Assembly (NCBI RefSeq): GCF_950295315.1
Contig: NC_080179.1
Location: 70,306,615-70,370,614 of the forward strand
Length of the DNA: 64,000 nucleotides
Direction of reading: 5' to 3'
Source: Erinaceus europaeus
Lineage: Eukaryota; Chordata; Mammalia; Eulipotyphla; Erinaceidae
The notes beneath the pieces were generated by a model. That model was not told the DNA's origin. It made no database searches and saw only the letters and a list, made by a program, of their open reading frames with translations. Positions 34,654-45,500 of this stretch are shown here, piece after piece. The position numbers and the translations under genes were made by a program. How positions within the stretch are numbered: position 1 is the first letter of the stretch; every line of letters begins with the position of its first letter.

Positions 34654-35465
34654 CTAGAAATGCATGAAAAATGCTACAAGTCTCTCATTGTCAGAGAAAT
34701 AGAGAAATGCAAATAAAGACAACAATGAGATACCACTTCACACCTATGAGAATGACATACATCAGAAAAGGTAACAGCAGCAAATGCTGGAGAGGTTGTG
34801 GGGTCAAAGGAACCCTCCTACACTGCTGGTGGGAATGTACATTGGTCTAACCACTGTGGAGAACAGTCTGGAGAACTCTCAGAAGGGTAGAGATGGACCT
34901 ACCCTATGATCCTGCAATTCCTCTCCTGGGAATATATCCTAAGGAAACCACCATACCCATCCAAAAAGATTTGTGTACACATATGTTCTTAGCAGCACAA
35001 TTTGTAATAGCCAAAACCTGGAAGCAACCCAGGTGTCCAACAACACATGAGTGGCTGAGCAAGTTGTGGTATATATACACAATGGAATACTATTGAGCTA
35101 TAAAAAATGGCGATTTCACCATTTTCAGCCAATCTTGGATGGACTTTGAAAAATTCATGTTAAGTGAAATAAGTCAGAAACAGAAGGATGAATATGGGAT
35201 GATCTCACTCTCAGGCAGAAGTTGAAAAACAAGATCAGAAGAGAAAACACAAGTAGAACCTGAACTGGAATTGGCGTATTACACCAAAGTAAAAGACTCT
35301 GGGGTGGGTGGGTGGAGAGAATAGAGATCCAAGAAGGATGACAGAGGACCTAGTGGGGGTTGTATTGTTATATGGAAAACTGGGAAATATTATGCATGTA
35401 CAAACTATTGTATTTACTGTCGAATAATTCTCCAATAAAGAAATTAAAAATAAAGAAAGAAAGAA
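34654..35465 (+). mobile_element. 5'-truncated L1 with target-site duplication
   Basis: About 0.8 kb of L1: ORF2 tail ([16 protein letters not shown] near 34893, QPRCPTT, YTMEYY then a stop), 3'UTR, AATAAAG and an A/GAAA-rich tail. Flanked by AGAAGTTTGA at 34644-34653 and 35466-35475. Its ORF2 tail aligns closely with the L1 at 11260-17124. Confidence 0.9.
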
Positions 35466-35669
35466 AGAAGTTTGAGAGACTGACAATACTCATTCTTACT
35501 ACAAATTATGGTGAGGCTATAATGAGGAAGTCTCTCCATATCTGGGCGCAAAGAAGAGAGGCAGACAGTAGATAAAAACCCAGGTGTTTTGAAGGGTAAG
35601 AGCTTTGAATGACATTCACTAGTTGGTTGGTTGGTGGTTGGTTGGTTGGTCGGTTGGTTGGTTAGTTAG

Positions 35670-35785
35670 TTTTTACCAGAACACTATTCAGCTCCGGTTT
35701 ATGGTGGTGCCAGGAATTGAACCAGGGGCCTTGGAGCTCTAGGCTCGAAGGTCTTTTGCATAAGCACTGTGCTACCTTCCCAGCT
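35670..35785 (-). mobile_element. SINE D
   Basis: Reverse-strand D preceded by a (GGTT)n run at about 35625-35665: 'accagaacactattcagctc', 'ggaattgaaccagg', 'cataagcactgtgcta'. Confidence 0.8.
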
Positions 35786-35799
35786 AATCAGTACTCAAC

Positions 35800-36695
35800 C
35801 TTATTTTATGTGTGTTTCTGCTTTTGGATGCCTCTGTTAATATATACTGTTGATTTATGAACTTCAAACTCAAACCCAGCAGCACTGTAATTATGTTACT
35901 CATGTCTGAGGAAAGTCCAGCATCTATAGTTGAGAAATAAAGCACGTCACAGCCTTCTCCACTCAGGGCTTCTAGATTCCAGGGTTGCACTGGGGGACCA
36001 CGGAAGACAGGAACATAGTCCCTCCAAAGCACAGAAATGTAAGAAAACAAAGACTCAAATACTGTCAAGAGGACATCTGCTCACTGCGAGAGCTGAAAGA
36101 AGAAGTCAGGGGTCACCTTGCCTCGTCTCAGTAGGCAGTTCAGACCCTGACCCTTTGCACATGTCTGGGAATGATGGTCACAAATGCATCTAATCAAGTA
36201 AGTGAGTTCACAAACACAGAAGCTACAAATAATGAATGCCAACAACATCTGGAAGGAGAGAGAGCCCTGACTGTCAAGGTCACTGGGCCTTGACCCCTCT
36301 TCCCCGCGGTGAATACAGCTAAGTAGAACAACAGGCCTTTTCCGTGTGCAGAAAGTACTCCCAGAGGAGTGACAGCTGCAGGAAGTGGCCACCTTGCTAA
36401 CAAAGGTCACACTGCAATGGCAGACCTACAGAGCGACATGTTAGCCAAGACAGTTTCCCAGGACAAACTGACAGGTTTAGGCTTCTTTTCTTCAGCCCTG
36501 CCCCTACTGCTGAGTAAATTCCCTGAGGTTAGAGAGAAAGGAACCCCAGAAAAGGAAGGCCTCCCCCCACCAAAAACAAAACAAACAAACAAAAATAATG
36601 GTGTAATTCATTTAAATAATAAAAGACTGTGACCTGATCCTATACCTCAATGTGATAATGTTATAAATAAAAGATCAGTTTAAAAAAAAAAAAAA
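35800..36695. other. Intergenic, apparently single-copy, modest GC
   Basis: About 0.9 kb with few repeats. Several short open frames overlap on both strands. None resembles a known protein or sits between plausible splice sites. Could be regulatory; nothing in the sequence proves it. Confidence 0.35.
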
Positions 36696-36699
36696 GGTT

Positions 36700-36900
36700 G
36701 AAAGCAGGCAGAGAAGACAGCATAATGGTTATGCAAAAGACTTTCATGCCTGAGGCTCTGAGGTGTCAGGTTCAATTCTTACCATAAACCAGTGCTGAGT
36801 AACGCTCTGGTCTCTCTGTATGTATCTTTCTCTTTGTGTCTATTCATATCTCTCCTCCCCTTCATCTCTCTCTCTCTCTCTCTCATTAAAATTAGTTAAT
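36700..36900 (+). mobile_element. SINE D with CT-rich tail
   Basis: 'gacagcataatggttatgca', box B GGTTCAATTC, a (TC)n tract and an AT-rich end. Confidence 0.8.
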
Positions 36901-37069
36901 TAAAATTGTGTTCAACCATAAGAGGGGGTAAAGTAATATTCTGACAGGCTAAAGAAATATGACTCACTGACCCACTAAGCCTCTGGATCCTGAAAAGAAA
37001 AAAAAAAATTAAGGGGAAATTTGAAAACCACAAGAAACCTAATAGATGCTGGTCTAAGGAGATAGGAAG

Positions 37070-37383
37070 CTACACAGGGATGGGAAGCTATCTCAATGGT
37101 TATGCAACAGACTTTCATGCCTAGTGCTCCAAAGTTCCAGGACCAGTCCTCAAGCCTACCATAAGCCAGAACTGAGCAAGTGCCATGGTTAAAAAGGAAA
37201 GAGGAGGTGGAGGAAAGGGAAGGGGGAGGGGAATTGGGAGAGGGAGAGAGAGAAGAATGGAAGAGGGAGGAAGGGACCGAGGAAGGAAGAAAGAAAGGAA
37301 GGAAAGAAGGAAGGAAGGAAGGAAGGAAGGAAGGAAGGAAGGAAGGAAGGAAGAAAGAAGGAAAGAAAGAAAGAAAGAGAAAG
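37070..37383 (+). mobile_element. SINE D followed by a purine array
   Basis: Diverged D copy at about 37070-37190, then a GA/GGAA/GAAA-only tract to 37383. The long open frames here are repeat artefacts. Confidence 0.75.
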
Positions 37384-37479
37384 CTGTGAAGTAGTTATGC
37401 CTCAGCTAAACCTCTATTCAGAAAGAAGAATCTGCTTTGGACAGCATTGGGTCATTGTCGTTTATTTTATTTTATTTTA

Positions 37480-37600
37480 TTTTTTTACCAGAGCACTGCT
37501 CAGTTCAGGTTAATAGTGGTTCAAAGGCTTGAGCCTAGAACTTTGGAGCCTCAGGCATGAAAGCCTTTTTTGCATAACCATTATGCTATCTCCCCTATCA
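37480..37600 (-). mobile_element. SINE D
   Basis: Reverse-strand copy next to a (TTTTA)n run: 'accagagcactgctcagttc', 'gcataaccattatgctatct'. Bases 37600-38010 show no gene. Confidence 0.85.
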
Positions 37601-38466
37601 GAAATGTTTGAGAGCAGCAAGCATTGTTTTTCTCACTGTGTTCCTCCTCTTCCAGATAAAGACCTAAATCCCATACAAATCTTAATTCTTTTCAACTCTC
37701 CTTAATAGGCTTACTGAGAACCCTGACAGCTCCTGGATGCTGGCAGACAGGAGGCTGACTGGCTGCCATTCCTTACAAGGAGCCCTTCCACTGTATTACC
37801 ACAAAATCTTAGATCAGTTACTGTTCCCATGTGTCTACATGGCAATTGAAGGTTGGAAGTCACAAGGCAGTAAGTAGTGCTGGACGAGCTGATCCTAGAG
37901 ACATCTAAAGTCATGCTCTGCTTCTGTGCGGTTGGGAGACTACACAGGCAGTGTTCTTATAAATGCCATTTACTGGTGTTAGGAAAAGGGAAAAGCACTT
38001 GTCCTGAAAATCAGAGGGGGGGGGGGAGGGAGAAGGAAGGGGAGGGAGAGGGAGAGTGAGAGGGAGAGAGAAATGGGAGTGGTTACAGGTGTGGCTGGAA
38101 TGTTGGAGGAAGGACTACTCAGAGATGGGAGTGGTTACAGGTGTGACTTAGGTGTAGGCGGGGTTTTGAGTTTATAAACCAGAAACAGTATGTTGGCTCA
38201 TCATATAAGCCATTCTCTACCCTTACTGTCTTTCCTGGGCTTTCTTCTTTTCTACCTCTGGAAGGACAGAAGGAAGGGAGAGAGAGGGAGGGAGAAAGAG
38301 AGAGAGATACTTACCTGGCTCGGGAGATACCATGATCACAGAGGTGATTTTCCCAGGGCGAGGTTTATCCATTGCATTCTGGATGTGCTGTCCCCTGCAA
38401 TTTTCCCAAATGTGGGAAACTCCACTGCGCAATTTGTGATAATGGGGGACTGTGTTCCCGCTCTCC

Positions 38467-38612
38467 CAAGGAAGGAAGGAAGGAAGGAAGGAAGGGAGGG
38501 AGGGAGGGAGGGAGGGAGGGAGGAAGGAAGGAAGGAAGGAAGGAAGGAAGGAAGGAAGGAAGGAAGGAAGGAAGGAAGAGAGGGAGGGAGGAAGGAAGGA
38601 AGGAAGGAAGGA

Positions 38613-38670
<58 letters not shown>
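38467..38670. repeat. (GGAA)n-(GGGA)n-(GGCA)n compound microsatellite
   Basis: Runs of GGAA and GGGA units change near 38613 to about 14 GGCA units that end exactly at the TAGTGCAGCGGG head of a SINE A. Confidence 0.95.
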
Positions 38671-38955
38671 TAGTGCAGCGGGTTAAGCGCACATGTCCTG
38701 AAGGCAAGGACCACAGTAAGGATCCTGGTTGGAGCCCTCGCACCCCCACCCCCCGCAGGGGGGTTGTTTCTCCTCTGCAAGTGTCTATCTTTCTCTCCTC
38801 CTGTTTTTCCCTCCTCCCTCAATTTCTCTTCTATCCAACAACAGCTCTAACAACAAGGGCAACAAAATGGGGAAAATGGCCTGGAGGTGCAGTGGATTCC
38901 TGGTGCAGGCACTGAGCCCAAGATAACCCTGGAGGCAAAAAAAAAAAAAAAAGGG
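38671..38955 (+). mobile_element. SINE A, 3'-extended variant
   Basis: Box A-like TAGTGCAGCGGG, degenerate box B, body, extension module ('aatggcctggaggtgcagtg', 'ggtgcaggcactgagccc') and poly(A). Confidence 0.85.
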
Positions 38956-38959
38956 GGGG

Positions 38960-39780
38960 GGGGAGAAAGGAAGGGGAAAAAAAAGTGCACAGCCTCTCAG
39001 ACCACAGAAACTTAGTCTAGACAACAATATGTAGAAACATTTTGAAACATAATCTCAAACAGAAAACACTAATCCACACACAATGTCTACGGGACCATAG
39101 AGGATACCTCATTGCTCTGATTCCGCTCTGCTAAAAGTCTGTTCTTTTTATATTACATGGCTTTAGGTTTGTGGGAGTAGCAAAAGTCTTGGAAAGAAGC
39201 TGGTACAACTATACCAATTAACTGGCTGAGTTCCAAATCCACCTGAGCCTTCTCAGTAAACATTAGCCTGGCCACTTTAAATGTGCTTCCTCTGTAGCTG
39301 CCGGGTACAGAGCCATTCTCAGCCGAGGGCACAGGAGAGATGGGCAGAGGGGTCCTGCATCTGCTTCTGCTGCCTTCACTTAGCCGGCTCCTTGTTGGTC
39401 AGCAAAAGAAGTTCCCCCAGTATCCAAGCACCCAGGTTCTACAGCCTGAGTTGCTTCTGCAGACTCTGGAACCGAGTACACAAGGACCTCCTGGGTACTG
39501 TTTCCTCCTAGTGAATATGTGAACTGTTCAAGCTAGTCACCAACAGTAACAGCTTCAAGTACTTTGTAGTGGAGAGTCCTTGGTGACTCCTCCAGTGGCC
39601 TAGAGGTTTCCAGCCAGCTCCCCTGGCATATGCCCAGAACTCCTCAAATATTGCATCCCAACAGTTCCTGTTGTCTCCCTGTAATTTTATAAGAACTGCG
39701 GTGCTCAGGAGAGGTTGGAGAAGGGGGTGGGGGGAAGCAGGTGGACACAGAAATTTTTGTTGATGGGTGCAATGGAAAAC
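38960..39780. other. Intergenic, no gene supported
   Basis: Apparently low-copy sequence. Short plus-strand open frames near 39281-39522 show no family motif or splice context. A degenerate SINE follows at about 39790-39890. Confidence 0.35.
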
Positions 39781-40060
39781 AATACCCCTGTGTGACCTGG
39801 GAGGTGGTGCAGTGATAAAGTGTTGGATACCTCAAGCATAAGGTCCTGAGTTCAACTCCCAGCAACTCATGTGTCTCTCCTCATTAATAACTATGTCAAT
39901 CTTGAAAGGAACTATTCTCAAAATTAGAAATCTCTCAACAGTGTGGAGTTGTACCTACCCCTTGTATCTTATGGTTTTTGTCAGTGTTTCCTTTTTATTA
40001 AAAAAAAAAATCTAAAAGAAAAAAGAAATCTCTCAACAGAGATCATCAAAACATAAACTA

Positions 40061-40325
40061 CAGGAGTCGAGGTAGCACAGTGGTGGTGGTGCAAAGCGCA
40101 AGGACCAGCTTAAGGATCCAGGTTTGAGCCCCCGACTCCCCACCTACAGGAGGGTCACTTCACAAGCAGTGAAGCAGCAGGTCTGCAGGTGTCTGTCTTT
40201 CTCTCCCCCTCTCTGTCTTCCCCTCCTCTCTCCATTTCTTTCTATCCTATCCAACAACGATGACAACAATACAATAATAAAACAAGGGCAATAAAAGAAA
40301 ATAAATAAATATTAAAAAAAGAAAC
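40061..40325 (+). mobile_element. SINE A
   Basis: Head partly deleted ('ggtagcacagtggtggtggt'), then normal body and CAA-rich tail. Confidence 0.85.
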
Positions 40326-40504
40326 TACATCCTTGTAGATCATCAAATAAAAGAAACTACAACCTCTGTAATCTTGTAAGCCATTACTAAATCACTAATA
40401 AAAAATTAAAACAAGAAATAAAGTGGTCTTCATATCTGTTATTCTTATAATTTTAGAGTCCTGTATGTTTCTTTTATTCACTTGAGTTAGAAATAGCCAG
40501 CTAG

Positions 40505-40742
40505 GGGCCAGGCGGTGGCGCACCTGGTTAAATGCACACACTAGTGTGCAAGGACCCAGGTTCAAGCCCCTGATCCCCACCTGCAGGGGGGAAGCTTCAT
40601 GAGTGGTGAAGCAGGGCTGCCAGTGTCTGTCTTTCCTTCTCTCTATGTCTCCCTCCCCTTTTAATTTCTGTCTTCTCTCTATGTCTCCCTCCCCTTTTAA
40701 TTTCTGTCTCTATCCAATAATTAATTAATAAAATAAGTTATA
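40505..40742 (+). mobile_element. SINE B
   Basis: TGGCGCACCTGG, GGTTCAAGCCC, and a body with a short internal CT-rich duplication ('ttctctctatgtctccctcc' occurs twice, about 40640-40690). Confidence 0.9.
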
Positions 40743-40879
40743 AAATAAAATATCCAGTTAAGCTACTCGTAGAGTTTATTCAGCAACAACTATGAGCAGA
40801 ATTACAATTTGGGATATACCTGTCATGGTTAGCATCACAGTTAGCATCAACACCACCACCCCCAAAAGAATCAGGGGAA

Positions 40880-41085
40880 TTTATTTCACATTTTATTTAT
40901 TACTTAACTTTACTTGATAGGATAGAGAAAAACTGAGAGGGGGAAGAGGAGATAGAGACACATGCAGCACTACGTCAGCACTCATGAAGCTTCCTTCCCC
41001 CTGTATGTGGGACCAAGGCTTGGCCCTGGGTCCTTGTGCTTGGGAATATGTGCTCTCAACTGGGGCTACCGCTACCCAGCCCCAG
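40880..41085 (-). mobile_element. SINE B
   Basis: Reverse strand: 'tttacttgataggatagaga', 'actcatgaagcttcc', 'ctaccgctacccagcccc'. A degenerate SINE lies between this and 41290. Confidence 0.8.
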
Positions 41086-41520
41086 GAATTTGTTGGGTTT
41101 TTTTTTTTCTTTCTTTCTTTCTTTCTTCCTCTCTCTTTCTTTTTCTTTCTTTTTAGATAAGATGAAAGAGACCACAGCACCAAATCTTCCTTCAGTGCAG
41201 TGGGGCTTGTGCTGATTCTGAGTCAAGTACCTGACAAAGCAGCATGCTATACAAGTAAGCTATTTCCCTGGTCAGGAATTTGTTTTTTAAAAAATTAAAA
41301 AAGACACTTTTTTTTTTTTTGCTATTGCCTCCAGGATTATCGCTGGGGCTTGGTACCTACAAGATGAATCCACTGCTCCTGGAGGCCACTTTCTTCTCTT
41401 TCTTGCTTTTTTTCTTTATTCAATAAGATGGAAATTGAGAGAGGAATGGGGAGAATGAGAGGAAGAGAGACAGAGAGGCACCTGCAGTACTTGCTTCATT
41501 GCTAGTGAACCTTCCCCCTT

Positions 41521-41532
41521 AGTGAAACCTCT
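41521..41532. repeat. Target-site duplication of the RTE-like insertion, left copy
   Basis: AGTGAAACCTCT, repeated exactly at 41703-41714. Confidence 0.9.
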
Positions 41533-41702
41533 GGGGAGCCAGAGACGACCCGAACTGCCCCTGCGGCTCCAGACAGACTATGACCCACATAGTCAACGAC
41601 TGCCACCTCTCCAGATTCAAAGGAGGTCTCGAAACTTGACATCAGGCTCAACCTGACGCTGTTGACTGGCTACGGAAGAAGGGCAAATGCTAGAAGAAGA
41701 AG
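41533..41702 (+). mobile_element. RTE-like LINE 3' end, short copy 2
   Basis: 170 bases inserted in a SINE with a 12-bp exact duplication. In one frame it encodes CPCGSRQTMTHIVNDC, then RFKGGLET, a single TGA where the other copy has TTA (Leu), then HQAQPDAVDWLRKKGK and a stop, followed by GAA units. C-x-C-x(7)-H-x(4)-C fits a CCHC-type zinc finger at the C-terminus of a non-LTR reverse transcriptase. A 3' end made of GAA units rather than poly(A) also argues against L1 mobilisation. Assignment to the RTE clade is inference from this pattern. Confidence 0.75.
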
Positions 41703-41911
41703 AAGTGAAACCTCTCTCCCCTGCAGGTGGGGAGCTTAAACACAGGCCCTTCCTTATTCATTGTGTGTGCTTAACTCAGTGGGCCACACCCAGCCCCCCC
41801 TCCCCCCAGAAATAACCTTTTCATGGCCCAGGAGATGGCACAGCAGGTGCAGCACTGGACTTGCATGAATAAGGTCCTGAGTTTGATCCCCAGTGAAGGT
41901 CCAGTTTGTCA

Positions 41912-41917
<6 letters not shown>

Positions 41918-41944
<27 letters not shown>
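41918..41944. repeat. (CT)n microsatellite in a degenerate SINE
   Basis: CT run at the tail of a plus-strand tRNA-like SINE covering about 41825-41965. Confidence 0.75.
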
Positions 41945-41946
<2 letters not shown>

Positions 41947-42379
41947 GCCTCACTCACTAAACAAGTAAATATATGTTCCAACTTCAATATCATTTTATTC
42001 AGGAGGTGTTGACTTAAAGAACTGTTGTCATCATAAAAGTAATTACATTTCTCCAAGAGAGGTATCAAAGCACCTCGCTCAATGATTTTTATTTAATTCT
42101 AACAGAACTGATACTTTGTGTAGACATTTAGGCCAAATAAGCAACAGTAAAAACACCCCATATGTCCTGTGTGTCCCAGTGGAATTTACTGAAGTAATAA
42201 TTTCCTGTTTCTGAAAAACTTTCCATATAAGCAGCTGCTCAGGTGAGTTTTGTCAGCATGCTAATCCTATCTTGAGTTAAAGGAGACTTTGTAAAATGTC
42301 AAGAAGTTGCCAAGAGGTTAGCAAGCATCACCAGAACTTACTTTTCAGCTGTTAAAGTTCCTTCTCTGCCTAAAAATTT

Positions 42380-42755
42380 GGGATTGTTAGCCACCAGGTT
42401 CCAGATGCCAGCATGATGCCGTCCAGACTTCCCTGGACTGAAGACCCCACCAATGTGTCCTGGAGCTCAGCTTCCCCAGAGACACACCCTACTAGGGAAA
42501 GAGAGAGGCAGACTGGGAGTATGGATCGACCAGTCAACACCCATGTTCAGCGGGGAAGCAATTACAGCAGCCAGACCTTCCACCTTCTGCAACCCACAAC
42601 AACCCTGGGTCCATGCTCCCAGAGGGATAGAGAATGGGAAAGCTATCAGGGGAGGGGATGGGAGATGGAGATCGGGTGGTGGGAATTGTGTGGAGTTGTG
42701 CCCCTCCTATCCTACGGTTTTGTTAATGTCTCCTTTCTTAAATTAAAGAAAAAAA
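42380..42755 (+). mobile_element. Family C retroposon 3' part
   Basis: 'gccaccaggttccagatgcc' through 'gggagtatggatcgacc' and 'ctcctatcctacgg' to an A-rich tail. It lies just beyond the RBM43 3' end. Confidence 0.75.
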
Positions 42756-42801
42756 ATTGGGATTGTGCAAGAAGTAAGATTCCTTCAAAGTTTAGTCAGC
42801 C

Positions 42802-42807
42802 TTTATT
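42802..42807 (-). terminator. RBM43: Candidate RBM43 polyadenylation signal
   Basis: AATAAA on the minus strand, 202 bases past the RBM43 stop codon, giving a 3'UTR of about 220 bases. It is the first canonical hexamer downstream. No transcript data are available here. Confidence 0.5.
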
Positions 42808-43008
42808 AAGTTGAATAACTGGGATCTTTGTAGTAAGATAAGACTGTGTTTAACTGCAGCCCTATTCCAAGCCAGTTGTATATGTGAAGTGCTGTGACAT
42901 CTCCACTTTCCACATGCCTACAGTGAAGGTAGCGGTGAGGACTACAGTCAAGTACAGCGTCATCCCTGCTCAGAGGAAAAGCCACTGCCCTGCTCATCAT
43001 TACCACTA

Positions 43009-43764
43009 CTACCTGGGTTCCAGCCCTGCCAATTTCAACACATCATTTTTGAACAAGTAAATGTCAGAAGAGGATCCTATAATGTCAATATGTGTCCTGG
43101 AACGATTAACCAGAACCCGATCGTACTTGAGACAGAGCTGCTCACATGCCAACTTGATTTTCCTTTTTTCTGAACTTTCCTTTCCTTCCAAAACAAGTCT
43201 CTCTTTTCTAAGCTGGGAATGAAGGGTGACTGAGACACCCTCAAGGAACCCTTTTACTCGTTTGGCATGGTTGTGCCGAGAACCCTCGTGGGTGTTTTTT
43301 ATATGGATTGTGCTGATTCCCCCCTCCATTCTCTCCTGACACCGCACATGAAACTTTTTCAGTGTGTGTTCATAAAATGGGCTCTTGTTTTTCAGGTAAA
43401 GGAAAACATCCGTGTCAAGCACAAGTGTTTCCCCACTTGAAACCGTCTTGGGTACCGAGGATCTGAGTGTCCCCACATAGTTACTGCTTCTCTGTAGACT
43501 CTTGTTGGAATTCTGTCCACTGCTCTTCTTGCTCTCCTTGACAAGACTCCGGTTTTCTTCTAAGAGAGAATGTGTTTTGAGTAGCAAAGATTCTTTGAGT
43601 GTCTCAAAAGCCAGAAATGATCCTCGAACAGCAATTCTTCCATGGTGATCCAAAACGCTGCAAACCAGAGCTGGAATCTTTTGCAGATCCCTGACCAGAC
43701 TTTCTAGACTGCAATGACTCCGGAAAACAGAAAGATCAAGGACTGCATGTACAGAAGGAAAAAC
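43009..43764 (-). CDS. RBM43: RBM43, last coding exon
   Basis: Encodes residues 102-352 of RNA-binding motif protein 43, including the stop TAG at 43009-43011. The acceptor is 'ctgattctag' followed by GTTTTTCC at 43764. The exon starts in phase 0, matching the previous exon. Recognisable blocks are VLDLSVF, LESLVRDLQKIPAL, GRIAVRGSFLAFETLKESLL, ETLVLDTDVFLYLKNKSPFY, STLKKF-like EHTLKKFHV, IKLACEQLCLKYDRVLVN and THIDIIGSSSDIYLFKNDV. These align throughout with what I recall of the human protein. This C-terminal region has no named catalytic domain that I know of. The total product is 352 residues against about 357 in human. RBM43 is reported to bind mRNA and repress translation of specific targets; that is literature knowledge, not visible here. 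Confidence 0.95.
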   Translation of the reverse strand, partial: VFPSVHAVLDLSVFRSHCSLESLVRDLQKIPALVCSVLDHHGRIAVRGSFLAFETLKESLLLKTHSLLEENRSLVKESKKSSGQNSNKSLQRSSNYVGTLRSSVPKTVSSGETLVLDTDVFLYLKNKSPFYEHTLKKFHVRCQERMEGGISTIHIKNTHEGSRHNHAKRVKGFLEGVSVTLHSQLRKERLVLEGKESSEKRKIKLACEQLCLKYDRVLVNRSRTHIDIIGSSSDIYLFKNDVLKLAGLEPR

Positions 43765-44785
43765 CTAGAATCAGAAAGAGAGAAATTGAGACCCCCTCTG
43801 CCCAACAAAACAGCAGACATTGTTCTTCTGCCACTTCCTCTGTCTCCACCTCATCTGTCCTAAACCAGGCAGTGGCTGTCAAACCAGACTGACCTAGTGC
43901 AACATAATAGCTCACTAAAGGGACTCCACAATGTTGTCACAAGTGTTCAACTTGGGGTTTACACACACCCCCCCCCCATCATTCATCCCAAAACAGAGGT
44001 GGTCAAATTTTTGTATTTTTTTAAAGATGATAGATAGACAGACAGACAGACATATAGATATGTGATAGAAAGACTGAATAATGGGGGTGGGGAGAGAGAA
44101 TCCACATTACCACAGCTTCCTTCAATGTGATGGGAGCTGGGCTCAAACCTGGGTTGAGCACACAGCAAAATATCGCACTACACAAGTGAGCTATTTTGCC
44201 ATCCTGGGTAAATACTTTTGGAGGCAGGGAATGTTTCTGAGAAACAAGGTGATGGAAACTATGAATAGTGTATCTGGGGTCTAAATGGGTAAGAAGGAGA
44301 GCATACAGAGATTTCTCTTATGCTTTTTAAATTGATCTAAAGTTCATCTTAGCCATGTTTGTCTACTTTGAGATGAGCAAGGTATATCCATTTTATTAAC
44401 TGAGAAGGGTCTATGCAGTTCCCCCCCCCCCAGATGTTTAAATTAAGATTGACCCAAAAGAAAGGAGTCTTAAAAAAATCCATAGGCTGAGGGCTGAGGA
44501 GAGAGTATAATGGTTATACAAAAAAAAAAAAAAAAGTTGATTGCTAAGGCACCAAAGGTCCCAGGTTCAACCCCTAGTTCTACCATAAGCCAGAACTAAG
44601 TAGGGCCTCTGTTTAAAAAGAAGAAAGACAGACACCATTCTAGTTCTACTCACTGGTTAGGGCTTAAAATGCTGACCTAGGACCCTGATTTCCTTACAGA
44701 ATAGTTTTAAACTACCTCTTACTTCCACCTTTTTTGCTTCTTCAAAGCTCTTTCTTAATATTCATCCCTATTGGCATTTCCCCCA

Positions 44786-44985
44786 NNNNNNNNNNNNNNN
44801 NNNNNNNNNNNNNNNNNNNNNNNNNNNNNNNNNNNNNNNNNNNNNNNNNNNNNNNNNNNNNNNNNNNNNNNNNNNNNNNNNNNNNNNNNNNNNNNNNNNN
44901 NNNNNNNNNNNNNNNNNNNNNNNNNNNNNNNNNNNNNNNNNNNNNNNNNNNNNNNNNNNNNNNNNNNNNNNNNNNNNNNNNNNNN
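44786..44985. other. Assembly gap (200 N)
   Basis: Exactly 200 unknown bases in RBM43 intron 3. The right edge opens in mid-SINE A (body and tail 44986-45120), so the missing sequence at least includes that SINE's head. Confidence 0.99.
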
Positions 44986-45120
44986 CCCCCTCTCTGTCTA
45001 CCCCTCCTCTCTCCAGTTCTCTCTGTCCTATCTAACAATGATGACATCAATAACAATAACAAAAATAACTACAACAACAATAAAAAGGGTAACAAAAAGG
45101 AAAATAAATAACTATAAAAT
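44986..45120 (+). mobile_element. SINE A, left part lost in the gap
   Basis: 'cccctctctgtctacccctc' to the CAA/AATAAA-rich tail. Confidence 0.8.
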
Positions 45121-45236
45121 GAAATAAAATAGTTTTAAAAGATATCACCAGGCTGAGCGCACTTTGCATCTCCTACATAAAGAACCCCTTGCAGAAGGAG
45201 CAGGACCCAGAACAGTACACATGCATCACAGCTTAC

Positions 45237-45325
45237 CTCCGTGGTAAAAGGACAGACAGTGAGTTGAATGGATCCAAACTTCTTGGCCAAACAGAGCTTC
45301 TTTTTTCTAGCAATGTTCTCTGCAG
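45237..45325 (-). CDS. RBM43: RBM43, third coding exon
   Basis: 89 bases. The acceptor 'ttctactcag' precedes CTGCAGAG at 45325, and the donor GAG/gtaagct is at 45237/45236. It starts in phase 1 (completing a codon begun by the G that ends the previous exon) and ends in phase 0. It adds A-AENIARKKKLCLAKKF and SIQLTVCPFTTE, residues 72-101. The AEN..RKKK and LTV landmarks are conserved in RBM43. The segment completes the RRM-like domain begun in the previous exon. It is too short to be found by open-frame length alone; placement rests on splice sites, phase and homology. Confidence 0.93.
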
Positions 45326-45454
45326 CTGAGTAGAAACACTGACGTCACAAATGCTAGGGGCACGATACTCTAACAATCATTGTAATTAATGCTAATAAAG
45401 ATATTTGACCTTTTATTTTTTTGAATGCTTGAGATTTTTTTCCTACGTTTTGAC

Positions 45455-45500
45455 AGACAAGACAGACAGATAGACAGACAGACAGACAGACAGACAAAGA
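45455..45500. repeat. (GACA)n microsatellite
   Basis: GACA/GATA units in a degenerate SINE within RBM43 intron 2. Confidence 0.8.

Larger units (their letters stand above)
41320..41800 (-). mobile_element. SINE A-type extended copy, interrupted
   Basis: Reverse strand. The extension module 'ttgcctccaggattatcgct' comes first, then the body, and the head 'gtgggccacacccagcccc'. It is split at 41533-41702 by the RTE-like insertion. Confidence 0.8.

Noticed and set aside
38190..38915. Open frames of 199-241 codons across 38190-38915
   Set aside because: Driven by GGAA/GGCA microsatellites and SINE sequence, not by a conserved protein.
39281..39522. Possible small gene at 39281-39522
   Set aside because: Two overlapping short frames in different phases, no conserved motif, no flanking splice sites matching a known exon.
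41533..41702. BovB as identity of the RTE-like element
   Set aside because: The C-terminal end of BovB as I recall it lacks the CPCG...H....C and GGLETLHQ pattern. A different RTE-like or related LINE is more consistent, pending a search.
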